Assembly (NCBI GenBank): GCA_963969395.1
Contig: OZ017803.1
Location: 12,276,001 to 12,340,000 of the forward strand
DNA from: Pseudoscleropodium purum
Lineage: Eukaryota; Streptophyta; Bryopsida; Hypnales; Brachytheciaceae
Length of the DNA: 64,000 nt
Reading direction: 5' to 3'
Shown here: piece after piece, positions 34,361-47,456 of the stretch
How positions within the stretch are numbered: position 1 is the stretch's first letter
How the letters are laid out: each line of letters opens with the position of its first letter
Made by a program: the position numbers and the translations under genes
Notes under the pieces: generated by a model
Seen by the model: the letters and a program-made list of their open reading frames with translations, nothing else
Database searches by the model: none
Told to the model about the DNA's origin: nothing

Positions 34361-36371
34361 TAAATCCCTAAAGTTTCTTGACTATGTTGTCACCAAAGTG
34401 CTCAAAAACTGTCATTTTTAGTACAAGTAACAAATTTTTGAATAAAAAGTTTTTTTAACACATTTAACCATAGGATTTTGTAGTATGCTGACTTGAAAAT
34501 ATATGGTAAAAATTTCAGAAATTTTCACCATGTTGATTGTAAAATACTAGCATTTAAATTCACTAAAATCATTTTTGGCCTTTGGGGGCTCTATGGAACA
34601 CATGCACTACACTTCACAAGCTCACTTTTCTATTAAAAAATGAAAAAAATTAAGGTTTTTCTTTGGATTATTTTTTCTAGACAAGTTGGTCACATGCTTC
34701 AAAAATTTCAGATCATTTGGAATTGTACAACATATAGGAAAAAATAATAAGTAGATAGTAGTAGTGAATGATTCAAAATACTAATGAAACATTTCAATAA
34801 ACAATCTACATCCTAGTGTTTTATTTTTTTTTCAAAAATATTGAAAATTGGATAAAGTAGAGGATTTCAAAGTTTACTTTAGAGTAGAAAATTCATAATT
34901 GCCAACAAACAAAAAATCCTCATAACTTTTGACTCATTGAGAGAGACAGATAGACAAACATACAAACAAAGAGAGATACACAGAGAGAGACACACAAAGA
35001 ACTAATGTAAATTGTTTTCATCCAAACAAGCATACCATAAGCATCAATGGACAAAGTCCAAAAGTATATGTACTAAAGTTGTAGTATACAACATACTACA
35101 TGGTACCATGGAAGTTTGAAGAAAAAATAGTTGTGAGTTGAAAGAAAATCAATTTCAAAGTTATCCATGTCAAAAACTCAATTTTGTTCAACATGATTTG
35201 GAATTATTTTATTTTTGTCAATTTTTTCTTAGAAATTTGAAAAAACTTTTTGTACCTTGGTATGTTGGTATACATCATTTTAGATTGTTGTACACAAAAA
35301 TTGAAGGAAATTGACATTTATAGAAATTAAAATATAAACAACTTGACAAACATGCAAATGATGTTGGTTCTCACTATATCTAATTTTTTTTTGTAATTTA
35401 GAGTATGAGATAGCATCATCCATTGTAGAGAGAGTATAGGTTGCAACATAGACCATTGTTACATCTAATGCCTTTGCATTTGAAATATTTGTTGAATTAG
35501 ACAATGCATTCAATTTATATTTCACAATTGTATATTGCATTTTAAAATTCAATTTCTTTGTCCAAAGACTAGTGTTCATGGTACACATAATTGATCCAAT
35601 GAAATTCCAAAAAATAAATTTATCATTGTCAATATCATCACAAAATTGAAAATTGCCAAAAATTACACTAACCTTTATCAAATTGGTAGTGAGAACCAAC
35701 ATCATTTGCATGTTTGTCAAATTATTTATATTTTAATTTCTATAAATGTCAATTTCCTTCAATTTTTGTATACAACAATCTAAAATGGCGTATACCAATA
35801 TGCCAAGGCACAAAAAAAAATTTCAAAGTTCTAAGAAAAAATTGACAAAAATAAAATAATTCCAAATCATATTGAACAAAATTGAGTTTTTGACATGGAT
35901 AACTTTGAAATTGATTTTCTTTCAACTCACAACTATTTTTTTCTTCAAACTTCCATGGTACCATGTAGTATGTTGTATATTGCAACTTTTGTATGTATAC
36001 TTTTTGACTTTGTTCATTGATGCTTATGATATGGTTGTTTGGATGAAAATGTTTCACATTGATACTCGGTTTCATTTGTCACTGTATATATATATATACA
36101 TCTAGAAAATCAATTTCAAATTTTTGTATCTAAAAAAAGTGATTTTTTTAATGCACTTGGATTGCTCATTTACAAAAAAAAGTAACATATTAGGCCATAA
36201 CTTTTGATTCATATTTCCAAATGTCATGAAATTTAGTGCATATGAAAGACATTCCTTGTCCCCACTTTTTTTTTTAAAATTTGAGCTAAAAATATAGAAA
36301 TCTCTATTCACACGCATTTGCCCCAAATTTTTATGTAGCCAATAAATGCAACTTGGTCCTTTAGGGGTTAA
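34361..36371 (+). mobile_element. TTAA-flanked repeat element, copy c, split by a foldback insertion
   Basis: The left end reads TAAATCCCTAAAGTTTCTTG, and the right end CCTTTAGGGG then TTAA at 36368-36371. The body matches copy b at 34400-34943 and 36090-36367. The long inverted-repeat element in between is missing from copy b. Confidence 0.6.
34945..36080. mobile_element. Foldback-type element with ~370-bp inverted arms
   Basis: Arms at about 35005-35385 and 35690-36066 are inverted copies. Both contain TGGTACCATG beside a GAAGTTTGAAGAAAAA-like stretch, and GAACCAACATCATTTGCATG or its complement. The centre of about 300 bp is unique. The outer left part is a GAGAGACA-rich simple repeat; the outer right is a (TA)n run. 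Long arms around a unique core fit a Mutator-like or foldback element, possibly with captured host DNA in the core. No target duplication was identified. Confidence 0.7.
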
Positions 36372-39299
36372 CAACATTAATTTGTTTACATTTGAAAAAA
36401 CATAATTATATTCTTCATTCTATTTAGTGTTGTTTTTAAAATATAATTACTTTGAACTACTCGTTTTATTAAAGTTGTAATTTTTACCAACCAAGATAGC
36501 TTGAGAATAGCCATGTTATGAAATTATTATGAAGCAAAAAAATAGATAGATATTTGTTCAATGAAAAGACATGAAATAATATACTGTTAAGCTAAGGACT
36601 AGTTTACACTAGGGCCATTTGAAACCCTTCTCGAATAATTAAAGCAATGATTGTTGGAGAAATAATTGTGGTCCAAGTAGGATTAACATTGTGGCCAAGA
36701 TCCACACAATTTTTTATGGATGAGAAGTCCATTTAGAATCCTACATGACTAAAGTAGATAATATTTTGCTAGTTTCTAGGAGCTTTTTTATTGACCACCT
36801 CTTTCAATAGGCTTAACAAATTTTGAAGGGTTTTTGATAGGCTAAAATCTTACAACTATAGATTTTGTCTATGTAATTGATCTTGAGGTTGGCAATGTTA
36901 AATCTCATAATAAATAAATACAAGCTAGCTATGATTTCTCTTCAATTTACACCAAGACCACACTAATTGTTATAATTATCATTTTTTGTCTTGGACTCTC
37001 ACTTCCTATGATCACATCTAACAAAGTAGGATACCTTGGAGTGCTTGTACTTTTTGGGTCCGGTCCTAAATAGAATGAAGAATATACTATATAAGAACAT
37101 CCCTTTGTTCCTATTCAAGAAAACAAATATTGGTAACAATAAATTGTACAACTATTGAAATCTTAGGTTGTAATAACAGTGCCATTTGTACACATAAATT
37201 GATATCAAATAACACCCATCACAATAACAACTACCTCTTACCTACACAATCTTTGCAATTGATATGTGGCTTTCAATTTGATGACAATTCCATCAATTAG
37301 GCTTAAACAATTTGTTAGATGAAATAATTAAATGATATTTCTTTGGAATGAAAACATGGCAAATAGTTTCTTTGTGACCATAGTCGTGACACTGAATAAT
37401 TAATATAATAAATATAGCTTTCATTCACTACTATGGGGTTGTGACATTGTAAACTTAAACCCTAAAGGATCAAATTGCATTTTTTTCGGCCTATATAGTG
37501 ATTTTGTGCATCTCACTATGAATGAAATTTTTTTTCAATTCTTTGATATTTTCATACAACATATGCCCAAGTAGTAGCTTTAAGGCCCCAACAATTCTCA
37601 TAACTTTTGACTACATAGTTAAAATAGTTAAGTATGCATTACAAAAAATTTCAGGCCTCAACTAGGGTGTTTGATTGCATATAATTGTGTAAATAGAGAA
37701 AACATTAGCCAAAACTATCTTATAGAAAAATTGTTAGCAAAAGTCAAATTTTGTGCCCTATTGGATTTTCAAATTTTTTTTAATTATTATTTTAAAAAAA
37801 ATTTGATGTACATATTCATTTGCCAAAAGTGAAATGACCTTCCACAAGGCCTAGATTGTCTATAATGATTTTTTTTTTTTTAAATACCAAATAGTTCATG
37901 TAAATTAAAAAAATTACTTTCTTTATAAGCAAAAATTTGAAATTGGTTTTCAAGATTTATATATATATGGAAATCTTTGAATCTTCCATTTTGATTAATG
38001 AGATGAAACATATGAAGAGTTTTAGTTTGCAAGCAATTATGGACTCTTTATTCTAAAATGAACTTTGTAGTCCTTTACTTTACTCAATTTTCAATATTTT
38101 AAAAAATAAAATAAAATCATAGAATGCAGATTTTATATTAGAACATTACAACCATTGGGGTTGGCATTATTCAATTGTAGAACTAAATTCTTCATAATTT
38201 AGTATTTTGAATCATTCTCTATTTTTTTCTACTTACTATTTTTTTCCTATATATTGTACAATTCCAAATGATCTAAAAATTTTCAAAGATGTAGCTAATT
38301 TGACTTGAAGAATGAATTCAAAGAAGCACCACCAATATAAGCATTTTTCATACAAATGTAATTTAGTGGATTGTTGCTACTTTGTTTTTTGATTTTTGTC
38401 AATTCAAATGCTAATATCTTGCAATCTACACAATGGAAAATCAAAATATTCACCTTTTTCAAATGTTTTTTTTTACTAATCCTCTAAGGTACTACTTAGG
38501 ATTGGTGTATACATAAAATACTTATATGATAATTGCTTATGGACATTGGCACACAACCTTCAACTAAACTTATCTAACCCACAAAAAATGACTCATTATT
38601 TGAATATGACCGATTTAACTCTTCATAATTTGAAAATTATAATTCAATTGAAGCCATAATTATTCATGTCATCAAATTCAATGGAAAATATTGTTTATAT
38701 AGCCTTCAATCTGATTTGGTTTTCAAAGGACTAGAGGTTCAAATTGAGATTCTAAGCAAGATTCTTGCAAGAGCTTACACAAATTGTTATAACATGAATT
38801 GAATGCATTATAGAAGTCATAGATCAAAGTTATACAAATGTACAAACATTTTCCAATATGCATTTGATTCTATTATCCAAGTTCTTTAAAATTGCCCAAT
38901 ACTTTGATATCATGTCCCACAAGACTAATACCTAAGTATATAAGACTCTTGCCTTACCCATATATAAGCTAGTGAATATTATTTCATGGCAGTTAAAATC
39001 CATCAAGTGTTGAAAGGAGACAGGTAAATTATCCTCCATTTGGGGTGGGGGGCAGGGCCACCAGTTGATTTCCAGCCCTACTAAGTTAAATTCTTTCTTG
39101 GGTTTTGCATCCTTTGCTTTCAAAATGCAACTGGATTTTTTCCCACTTCCACTGGCTAACTTTGAACTAGATGCACTTGCCTTTCCTCTCTCAATAAAAT
39201 AATAAGAATCTCTAGTAGCTTTTAGGAAAACAATAGCAGGATAACCAAAAAAATCTATATACTTTGTTGATGACTATGCAATGTTCATATCAAAATAAT
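36372..39299. other. AT-rich repeat-derived DNA, no gene seen
   Basis: Contains another member of the TTAA family in minus orientation. It begins after TTAA 37455-37458 (ACCCTAAAGGATC) and is recognisable to about 38490, with the shared CATTTTGATTAATGAGAT and CTCTATTTTTTTCTACTTAC words. The right terminus is not clear. The rest is anonymous AT-rich sequence. Confidence 0.5.
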
Positions 39300-39830
39300 A
39301 TGCTGTATTGTAATGGAAAAAGGAAAGGGGGTTGTGTATGGAACAAGAAAGCCAAAAGAGTTGAAATAAGAGAGATGAAAATTTGAACACTAGAAATTCA
39401 ACAATTGGGGTGCAGGGATTGAGTTGACAAAAGCCACTATCTGTTCAAAATTTTGAATCCCTGACTCATTTTGCTCACCGATAAATTGAATGCTCGCCAA
39501 CACTTTTGCTCCTTTTTTTCCCCCTTTTAAACAACTTTTAGTCCATTTTCAATTGAATTTGTGTCTGTCCATGGCTGGCAGGGGATATGCGTCTGATCAG
39601 AATGATGGCTATTGAGTGTTTTCACCGAATGCCTTTTGTGCTGGTGTGCACCAGAGCCAGAAATATCCTGACTAAATATCGCATGAATTTGTGTTGGTGT
39701 GCGCACAGCCAGAAATATCCAGAAAAATATTGCATGAAATTGTCATTTAGTCTCCGCTTGGAACCGGGACCACTGGGATTCCACTTTGGGGCTTCAGGGT
39801 TCAGTTGACTGAGTAGATTGAAATGGAGTA
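39300..39830. repeat. Far-upstream repeat shared with copy A (22.1-22.5 kb)
   Basis: Shared words include TTGCTCACCGATAAATT, TGAGTGTTTTCACC and TTCAGTTGAC. It carries an internal duplication of GCCAGAAATATCC (about 39657 and 39710). A 73-codon frame here shows no domain. Confidence 0.6.
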
Positions 39831-41074
39831 AGGTGGGTACTCCCAAAACTGCCACTTTTTGCTAGTGAGCCTATTTGGTATTCTTAAACTGTTCAAGTTT
39901 TCATGTGCTCTTGTTGGCAAGTGAAAGGAGGTTCTAGCACACCAAAGAACATGGCATTTGGATATTAAGTGCAAAAGTTATTAAGGAACAAAGCTTGGTT
40001 CTAAAAGTGTTTCTTCCATGTAGTTCTAGAAATGACTTTGGAGATGTACATAGAGTGTAGATGGCGGTTTAACCCCTCACCACCCCACTAACCAAAATGT
40101 GGCCTCATAGAGTTCAAGTCAAATTCAAAGTGTTGTAACTTTTGCATCTGTCATTCAAATTCAATAAAACGTGTTGAAAAAGTTGTGCTCTCTCTTCTAG
40201 TTTATGTGGTAAAATTTTCACATCAATACAAGTTGAAATGATTTCTTGAAAGTCAATCAAAGTTCACAGGTTCAATTTGAGTCCACCAAATTGCATTTGA
40301 TGGCTGAAACTTCAAGAGGTTGTATCTCCATCCAGTGTTTGTTTTCAACAAAATCTGTTGGGTTATATTCCCCTTAAAGTCTAGTTATTGTGGTAAATTT
40401 TTCATATAAATCCAAGTTGATTTGAATGTTTGGAAGCAATTCAAAGTTCAAAATCCTGACATTTTTGGATTACAATGAACTTTGGTGGCTTCTTTCTTCT
40501 CCATACAATGTCCATTTCCAATAATTTTTTTGGAAAAATTGCACATATTAGTCTAGTTTGTGTGTTTAAAATTTCATATCAATCCAAAAAGTTATGAGGG
40601 ACTAAGAAACATTTTAGTAGAAGGAGGTTCAGCCTTAGATGTTTTTTTTGCAACTTTTCTTGCCTATTTTTTGACATTTGCAAGCCATTTTGCAAACACA
40701 TTGAGTTAATTTATTGATATTTTTTTTCTTCAATGTGTTTGTATGCTGGTTTTGAATCACTTTATAGTTTCAACTTTTTTCATTTAAGTAAGTTTAGAAA
40801 TCAAATTTCACCTCCAAGTGTGTTGCTAGGAAAATTTCAGCATCTTTTTTCAACACTAAAACATCATAATCTTTCAATCTATACAGTCAAATGACTAAAA
40901 ATTTGATTCACATCATCTACAACATGTTCACTACAAGATTGTATGGTTAAGATCTTTATAACTTAGTGACATTTACATCTACATCACTTCAAAAGCATTG
41001 ATGTTTTGGAACCCAAAATGGCCTTGGGTGGTGAGGGGTTAAGGTCAGTGGCACATTTGGGAGTACATACCTTA
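39829..41074. mobile_element. 1.24-kb TIR element with possible TA target duplication
   Basis: The left end AGGTGGGTACTCCC (39831) and the inverted right end AGGTATGTACTCCC (41072) pair over about 25 bp with four mismatches. TA flanks both sides. A second inverted pair, TTAACCCCTCACCACCC (from about 40070) and its complement (to about 41040), lies inside. Copy A lacks this sequence between TTCAGTTGAC and AAGAGCATGGAAG (22470-22490), which supports insertion. A TA flank would fit Tc1/mariner-type elements. No transposase is encoded. Confidence 0.7.
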
Positions 41075-42254
41075 GATAACTTATTAATTTTGAAGAGCAT
41101 GGAAGTTCTAAGGGCTCTTTAGACTATGCTCTATGGTTGATAGGCCATCAATTTACATCAATTGGATTAGAAGAAATCAAGAATTTGGCCGTCTAATTTT
41201 CACACACCAAAAAGGCAAAGTCCAAATGCTTATATGGTAGCACTTTTTTTTTATCAAGGCACTAGATTCTTGAGGGAGGTCTTGGGTCAAGCTTTTTTTA
41301 GGCTTTGTGGTGCCAAATTGCACTAGAAAAATTAATTTGGCTAAAAAAAGCAACAAAATGTGAAGTTTTTTGCCAAAAAACTTCAAACTAAAAAAAAATC
41401 TTGGATGAAATCACCAAATTGTAGACATGTGATATATACTAATGTGATATTTTCTATCCAATATGTGGATGAATGTTGAAATTTAGAGCACTACTATAAA
41501 ATTTTACATTGCCATTTTGGCACCCCATAAAAAATGAGAAAAAGTCTTAATGCAAATTTTAACTATAGTTGAGAGGCCATCAAATTTTTTTCATAAAAAA
41601 TCAAAAATTGTACTTTATTGCCTATTTTCACCCCATTTTTTGGACTCTCAAAGTCTCAATAATGTTCAGCCATTGACTCCCATGGAATCTTGACTTGAAC
41701 GGCCATATAGTAATATGATGTGGCCCTAAGAGGTATGGTAAAAGAATATAAGGTAGGAATAACCCAAAAGTAATTCTAATCCATTTGAAACCCTTTGGAT
41801 GCATCTAATTTATTTTTTTCTCATCCTACATTACATTCAATAGCATGTTTCTACAATAGATGGTATAGAATATTCCATGCTAAGCAATATTTCATTAATA
41901 GCTAAGTAAACAAGTAGAGGCTTAATGTGATGAATATGGTGCATAAAGGCAATTAAACTTAATTTGTGCATGCAATGGAAAAATAAGGTAGGAATATGAG
42001 TATGTAAAAAAAAATATAATAAGATCTCAAAGAAATTTTTAATTTTATTTTTTGATGAATTTCATAAATATATTGAAGTGATGTTAGCCTTGAAAGTTTT
42101 ATGCAAGTCATGAATTAGTTGTACTAAAATGGATTGGAAGTATTGTGCAAATTTAGATCTCCAAATGGATATTTCAGTGCAAAAAAGTAGACAAAGAAAG
42201 AAATTAACCCAACTATTTTTTGTAGGTTCATTGTGATTTTTGAAGCTTCATCAA
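41075..42254. other. Far-upstream sequence of copy B, no gene seen
   Basis: Patchy homology to copy A 22480-22660 and 23360-23460 (AAGAGCATGGAAGTTCTA; ATGCAATGGAAAAATAAGGT). No convincing frame. Confidence 0.5.
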
Positions 42255-42614
42255 ATAATAGCATTCTATGACACCGATGCTATTCTATGAGCTTGTGAAT
42301 ATAAGCCTATGAGTGCCGAGCAGGGATTATGTGAGTGTTGAGCTTAGAAATTTGAAGATGCACTAGAAAATTTAATAATACTTTCAAAAATAGATTCCAC
42401 CTTAAAAAAATGTTCAAAATTTACTATTTATAGTAAATTTTTATATCTATTACTTTGAACCTATTATCATGAATCTATTACCATGGTTATGTAGAATTTA
42501 AATGAAAATGATAATTTTTAGTATTGTCTTAAATATTAGAAGTATACATTATGAAATTGATGAATTCAATTGATGTGAAAGATGAAAGGAGATGAAAATA
42601 AGTTTGTATAGAAA

Positions 42615-43430
42615 ATCGGTTGATCACTAATCTATAACAATGCGGGTCTTTTCAGAGTTGATAAGAGGATACCAATCATTTTCTCTAGATGCATTGTTGT
42701 TGAACTTAATTAGATTTTTGATGATAATTATTTCTATATCTAATGATCTTTGTTACAATGAATTTTATTTGGTTGACCATTGTCTTGTAAAATCATGGAT
42801 CTTCTCAAGGTCAATAGAAAGGTACCAACACTTTTTTCTTGATTTGCAAGTTAGTGAACTTATTTAGATTTTAGAGAAAAAAATTGGTAATAGGATTTCA
42901 TTATATATAGAAAGATTTGAGCTATACCAAATTTCTTTTTTGTTGATCACTATTTTATTATAGCATAGGTCCTCTTGGGGTCAATGAAAGGTACCTATAC
43001 TTTAGTCTTGATGAATTGATAAATCGAGCTTGTTAAAATTTTGGAAGAAAATATTTGGTTGATAGAGATTATTTATATAAGGAATGAACTTAGTTACACC
43101 AAATTGTTGATTAGTTGATCATTATCCTCTTGTGGGACCTCCTAGGGTCCAATTCTTCCATCTTTGATTACATGGTTGTTTGGTTAATAACTTCTTTCTT
43201 GTTGCTTAGGACCTCTTGGTGTCAAGAGGAGAATCAAGTACTTGCCATCTTAATATGCTACTTATTAGACTTTGCAAAATTTTAAGAAAAAAAATTAGTT
43301 ACTAATTAGGAGTTGTTTGAAATCAAATGAGGTTGTTAGGTACCTCTCGATGCCAAGAGGAGGCTTCTACTTGCGAGAAATACCCCCCCCCCCCCCCCCC
43401 CCCCTTTTTTTTTTCTTTCCTTGTCTATAA
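42615..43430. repeat. Degenerate ~160-170-bp tandem repeat
   Basis: Units beginning GTTGATCACTA/GTTGACCATTG and containing GGTCCTCTTGGGGTCAATG-like and AGGTACC words start near 42618, 42771, 42943 and 43116. Shorter partial units lie near 43184 and 43330. Confidence 0.7.
43382..43414. repeat. Poly-C run followed by poly-T run
   Basis: More than twenty C followed by about ten T. The exact length is likely to be error-prone. Confidence 0.9.
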
Positions 43431-43765
43431 AGGGCTCCTTTTGGTGTTGAGAAGTACCCCAAAACAAGAGGGAAGTGATTATAAAAATCAAAATCTCCAT
43501 GCAACAACTTCAATTGATTTCAAACAAATTCTAATTAATTACCAATTTTTTTCTTAAAATCTTGCAAAGTTTAGTAAGTATCACATCAAAGTTGTTCAAA
43601 GAACCACGGTAATAAGTCCATGGTACTAGATCTATGTTAATAGGTACTAAAATTTACCAAAAATAATAAATTTTGACCAAATTTTTTAGATGGAATCTCT
43701 TTAAAATTATATGCTCATAGACTCATGAACTCACACACTTACAGAATAGCAACCTTGTAAAACCT

Positions 43766-45439
43766 ACTATCTAAATTCTAATTTTGGCCCTAAATGGATA
43801 GAAACTTTACTAGTTCACCTAATTTTGTTGTAAACTTCATTCTTCATCATCTTATGGAGTTTGAGATGGTTTCCTAATCATAAACTAATTTTACACTCCC
43901 TAATCTTCTTTTCTAATATTCTAAATTTGAATTACTACTTGGTTATTTTCAAAAGATTCTACTTTAACATCTACCTCTTTTTCTATCTATTTAAGATTTT
44001 TCAATTTTTAGAATCTATTTCTTACAAAGCTTGAGTTCAAAAATACTAAGATACTTGAATATTAAACTTTCCTAATGAAAGTAATGGATGAATGAAGTCT
44101 AACTGCTATTTAGTACTTCAAACGTCATCTACTAATTACTTTTAACTAACAATTTAAAATTCTTCTAATTTTACTTCTATATTCAAGATTTTTACTATTC
44201 TTTAATTTTCCATTCTTGTAGCTTTTGAATGATTTTCACTAATCTTCATCTAATTCTATTCCTAAACTTTATCCACTCATATCTAAGTCATTTTAAGTTT
44301 ATTTTTAAGTGTCTTGCATTTTTGGAGACCTCTAAACTACTACAATCTCAAGGGGGAAGTAGGCAATGAAAAAACTACATGCAAGCAAATGATAAGGTGC
44401 CTAAAAAACATTTGAGATAAAAATTATAATTTGTCTTTTTATACTATAGGGTACAAAAATGCCATGCCATGTCTTCAAACTACAATAGGGTATAGAAAAA
44501 TAGGTTTGATTAGAAAAAAATTGGACGTATGATACCCCTTTTTTATTCTTTTTTTTTTTGCCAAAAGTATTAAATGTTCCTACCTTGTGAGTAGCATATT
44601 CAAAGTGTTTAATAATTTTATAGACTTTACTAATTTCTACAGTAGACATTGGCTGGCTTTAGGTGGCTATCATTTAATTTTGAAAATTGGCAATTCCTAT
44701 TTTGGGCCTTCTATTTGTTATTTCAGCGGTTCATGGTTCAGGGTCTATTTTGGGGATCCCCCGGTCTATCTTTTCCACTATCTTTGGTTTAGAGCTGCTA
44801 CTTTAGGAATCTAGTTTAGATTACAAATGCCATTTATTAATTTTAATTGGAAAGGTCTTGATTTCAATGGGGTTGGAAAAAAAATGGTGTAAAAAAAACT
44901 ATAATGGAATTTTTTTTATAATAAGATAGTATATGATATATTTATGGCATTTGAAAATTAAAATTAATGTATGCCTCCTTTTTAATGATCCAAATTAGAA
45001 AATTATATAATCATAAAGTGCCAACAAAATAGTAGACAAAAAATAATACCCTCCTATAAATTAGTGGATATTTGCATGTGTATCTTTATTTTTTTCACGG
45101 ACTATACTTCCGAGCTACAAGTTTCTAAAGCTAAATTTAAAATAAATTCTAGTTCTAATGGTTTGAATCTAACTTGTATTTCACCTACATTTTAAAGTTT
45201 TTAATCAAAAGATTACAAAGAAAGATAGAGGATTTAAATTTAATAAATGCTATTTTCTTGTCCTCTATCCAAAGTCAATAATTGTCTAATAAGAGGTCTT
45301 CTTATATTTCTCCTAAGCTACAATTATTTAATTCTATACCTTCTAACTTCCATCTTCACTTTTCTTACTACCTCATTTTTAGATTTTTGTTTATGATTTC
45401 TCCTTTTAAGAACTTAGAAATTTGTTTATGATACTAGCT
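43766..45439. other. AT-rich intergenic DNA, no gene seen
   Basis: Includes a less AT-rich island at about 44640-44815 (with GGGGATCCCCCGG) that I could not assign. Otherwise featureless. Confidence 0.5.
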
Positions 45440-46650
45440 GTAGTTCGCATTTTGTCTACTTCACAAAACACCCAGAACTATAGTATAGAGGTTCAATCTC
45501 CAAAGAATGATTAAATAGTCTAACGTAGTGTGACTAGAGTCACTTGTATTAATAAGACTAATCGTTCAATGTCGATTCTAAAGGGAAATAACATTAACAT
45601 AACCCATTGTTTCTAGGAATTGGGATCACTCAATTATCGAATAACTAATTTTTGTCCAACACACATGGATGCACAATACAAGTATGAAGTCTCAGTCTTA
45701 TCCTAGTGTGTTGATTCAAAAAAAAAGCACACTTAAGCGAAGGAAAACATTAACATATAGCTTTAAGCAAACAAATCTTCAATTCTCTGTTGCATTCGTT
45801 TAAAGCGTAGGCTCACAATATCCGCTTATAGCGTCACTCATCATTCATCAAACCACAAGTTAGTATAATAATTCATCACACTTTAGTGTCTCAATACTTT
45901 GCTTATAGCATCCTTCAATTAAAGTGCTTTAAGCCGTTATAACACCACAGTTAACTGTACACTCCTTCACCTAGTCAATGCACTGTAACATTCTTTCACA
46001 GCTTTAAGCATTATATAATTCGTTACAAATGCTTCAAAGCAGTTTCTCAACAATAGTCTCCTACAGTTGCTTAAACATATATCACTCCCTGATTAGTTTA
46101 AAGCAACTACACATTAATCATCATACAACACTCAACTTTAAGCCATAATGTAATTCAGTTTATACATTTGAAGCGGACTTCCAATCAGTAAACACAAGGT
46201 ACATTGCTTAAGAGGCCATTACTGCACCGTAACATCATACGCTTAAGCGAACACATATTGATTTAATTAATCAACCAAGACATCACATCAGATTGCTTAA
46301 AGCTACAACTCAACTTCCACTCAATTGATTTGCCTCAAGCCTCAATGAATTCACACAATGCTTAAGTAATTCCACAATTATACTTTATAAAATCAAAGTT
46401 AAATTACAACAGCAATCAACTATGCCCAATCGCTGGGACTTACATACAATTATCAAATATATGCTTAAAGCTTTATTACAAAAATACTGAACAACAGTTC
46501 AACTGAAACACATACTCACACAAAAACACACACACAGACGACTAAACACAACAGTGAGAAGTGAATGAAGAAGAAGAGCTACAAGCCATATAATGCCGGC
46601 CGAAGTATCCCTTCAAATTAAACTTGGTTAAACCGTTAATAACTAAAAAC
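45440..46650. repeat. Unassigned block dense in GCTTWAAGC-like motifs
   Basis: From about 45731 to 46470 roughly fifteen copies of GCTTTAAGC, GCTTAAAGC, GCTTAAGC or close variants occur, spaced about 20-80 bp apart, for example at 45760, 45925, 46001, 46241, 46294 and 46463. The flanking part (45440-45720) is unlike the surrounding AT-rich DNA. Arrays like this are typical of subterminal transposase-binding regions or of an LTR, but no terminal repeat pair was found. Confidence 0.55.
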
Positions 46651-47456
46651 TCTTACACTTCCTAGAATCCCACTGCAATACTAAAAATCAATAACAATTG
46701 ATCACCTATCACCATGAGTTTCTATAACCAAGTCTAATTTGATCTCCATTCACACATAAAACCAAAAAAATTGTTTATTGAACAAATTTACATGCTTACA
46801 CTAGCATGTGAGAGTTTAAGGCAAGAGAGTGTGGTTAGGCCTCTAATCCTAATGTAATATATATATATATATATAATTATGAATTTTGAGAATGAACTAC
46901 CTTAAAGTTGCTTTACAGCTACTACATGTATTAGAAGAACTTGCACCATCCTACATCCTCTTTAATCTAGACCATTAGATTGAACTTATGCTTCCCTCAA
47001 ACATGACTATTGTTGTACTGTAAATGCAAGCATTATATAAAAATATGTATAATTATATTATTTAAATGAATGTTGATATATATAATATACTAAAGGAGAT
47101 GACATCATTTGAAGTAGCTTCAAAGTGACACCTTCTCACTGTTGTGACAAACAATTTTAAAAATGATTCATTTAAGAGCTTCATTGTATTTGATAATTAT
47201 TTTTTATTTGTTTTTCAATTAGATTATATTATGTCAAATTGGAGGGGGTATTTTGAGTCTCAAGATCAGGAATCTCAACTAGAACATGAATTAAAATTTT
47301 TATAATGCAACTGCCGAATCAACTTCATCTGCTATTGGGTCTTTTATTGCTACATGAGTGATTATAAGATGAAGCTAAGGCTTCTCGACCACCAAAATAA
47401 CCTCATGTGTAGAATAGATGACATATAAATCTTTCGTGTGATGCTCGGGCTTTGGT
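46651..47456. other. AT-rich spacer with (TA)n microsatellite
   Basis: Includes a perfect (TA)n run at about 46857-46876. No gene is seen. Confidence 0.6.

Larger units (their letters stand above)
42255..43765. mobile_element. Inverted-repeat element enclosing a satellite array
   Basis: The left arm (about 42260-42500) and right arm (about 43575-43760) are inverted copies with words such as TGCTATTCTATGAG, CAAAATTTACTATTT and TCTATTACCATGG. They bracket the degenerate tandem array and the poly-C/poly-T tract. No target duplication was found. A Mutator-like long-TIR element is the simplest reading. Confidence 0.6.

Noticed and set aside
35280..35720. 146-codon minus-strand frame
   Set aside because: It runs from the unique core of the foldback element into its inverted arms, so it is more likely a by-product of the element than a gene.
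39001..39075. GC-rich patch resembling a tRNA arm
   Set aside because: No A/B box pair or cloverleaf can be formed.
44587..44814. 75-codon frame reminiscent of an organelle membrane protein
   Set aside because: The aromatic-rich composition suggested a plastid or mitochondrial insert, but no real motif of any organelle protein I know could be aligned.
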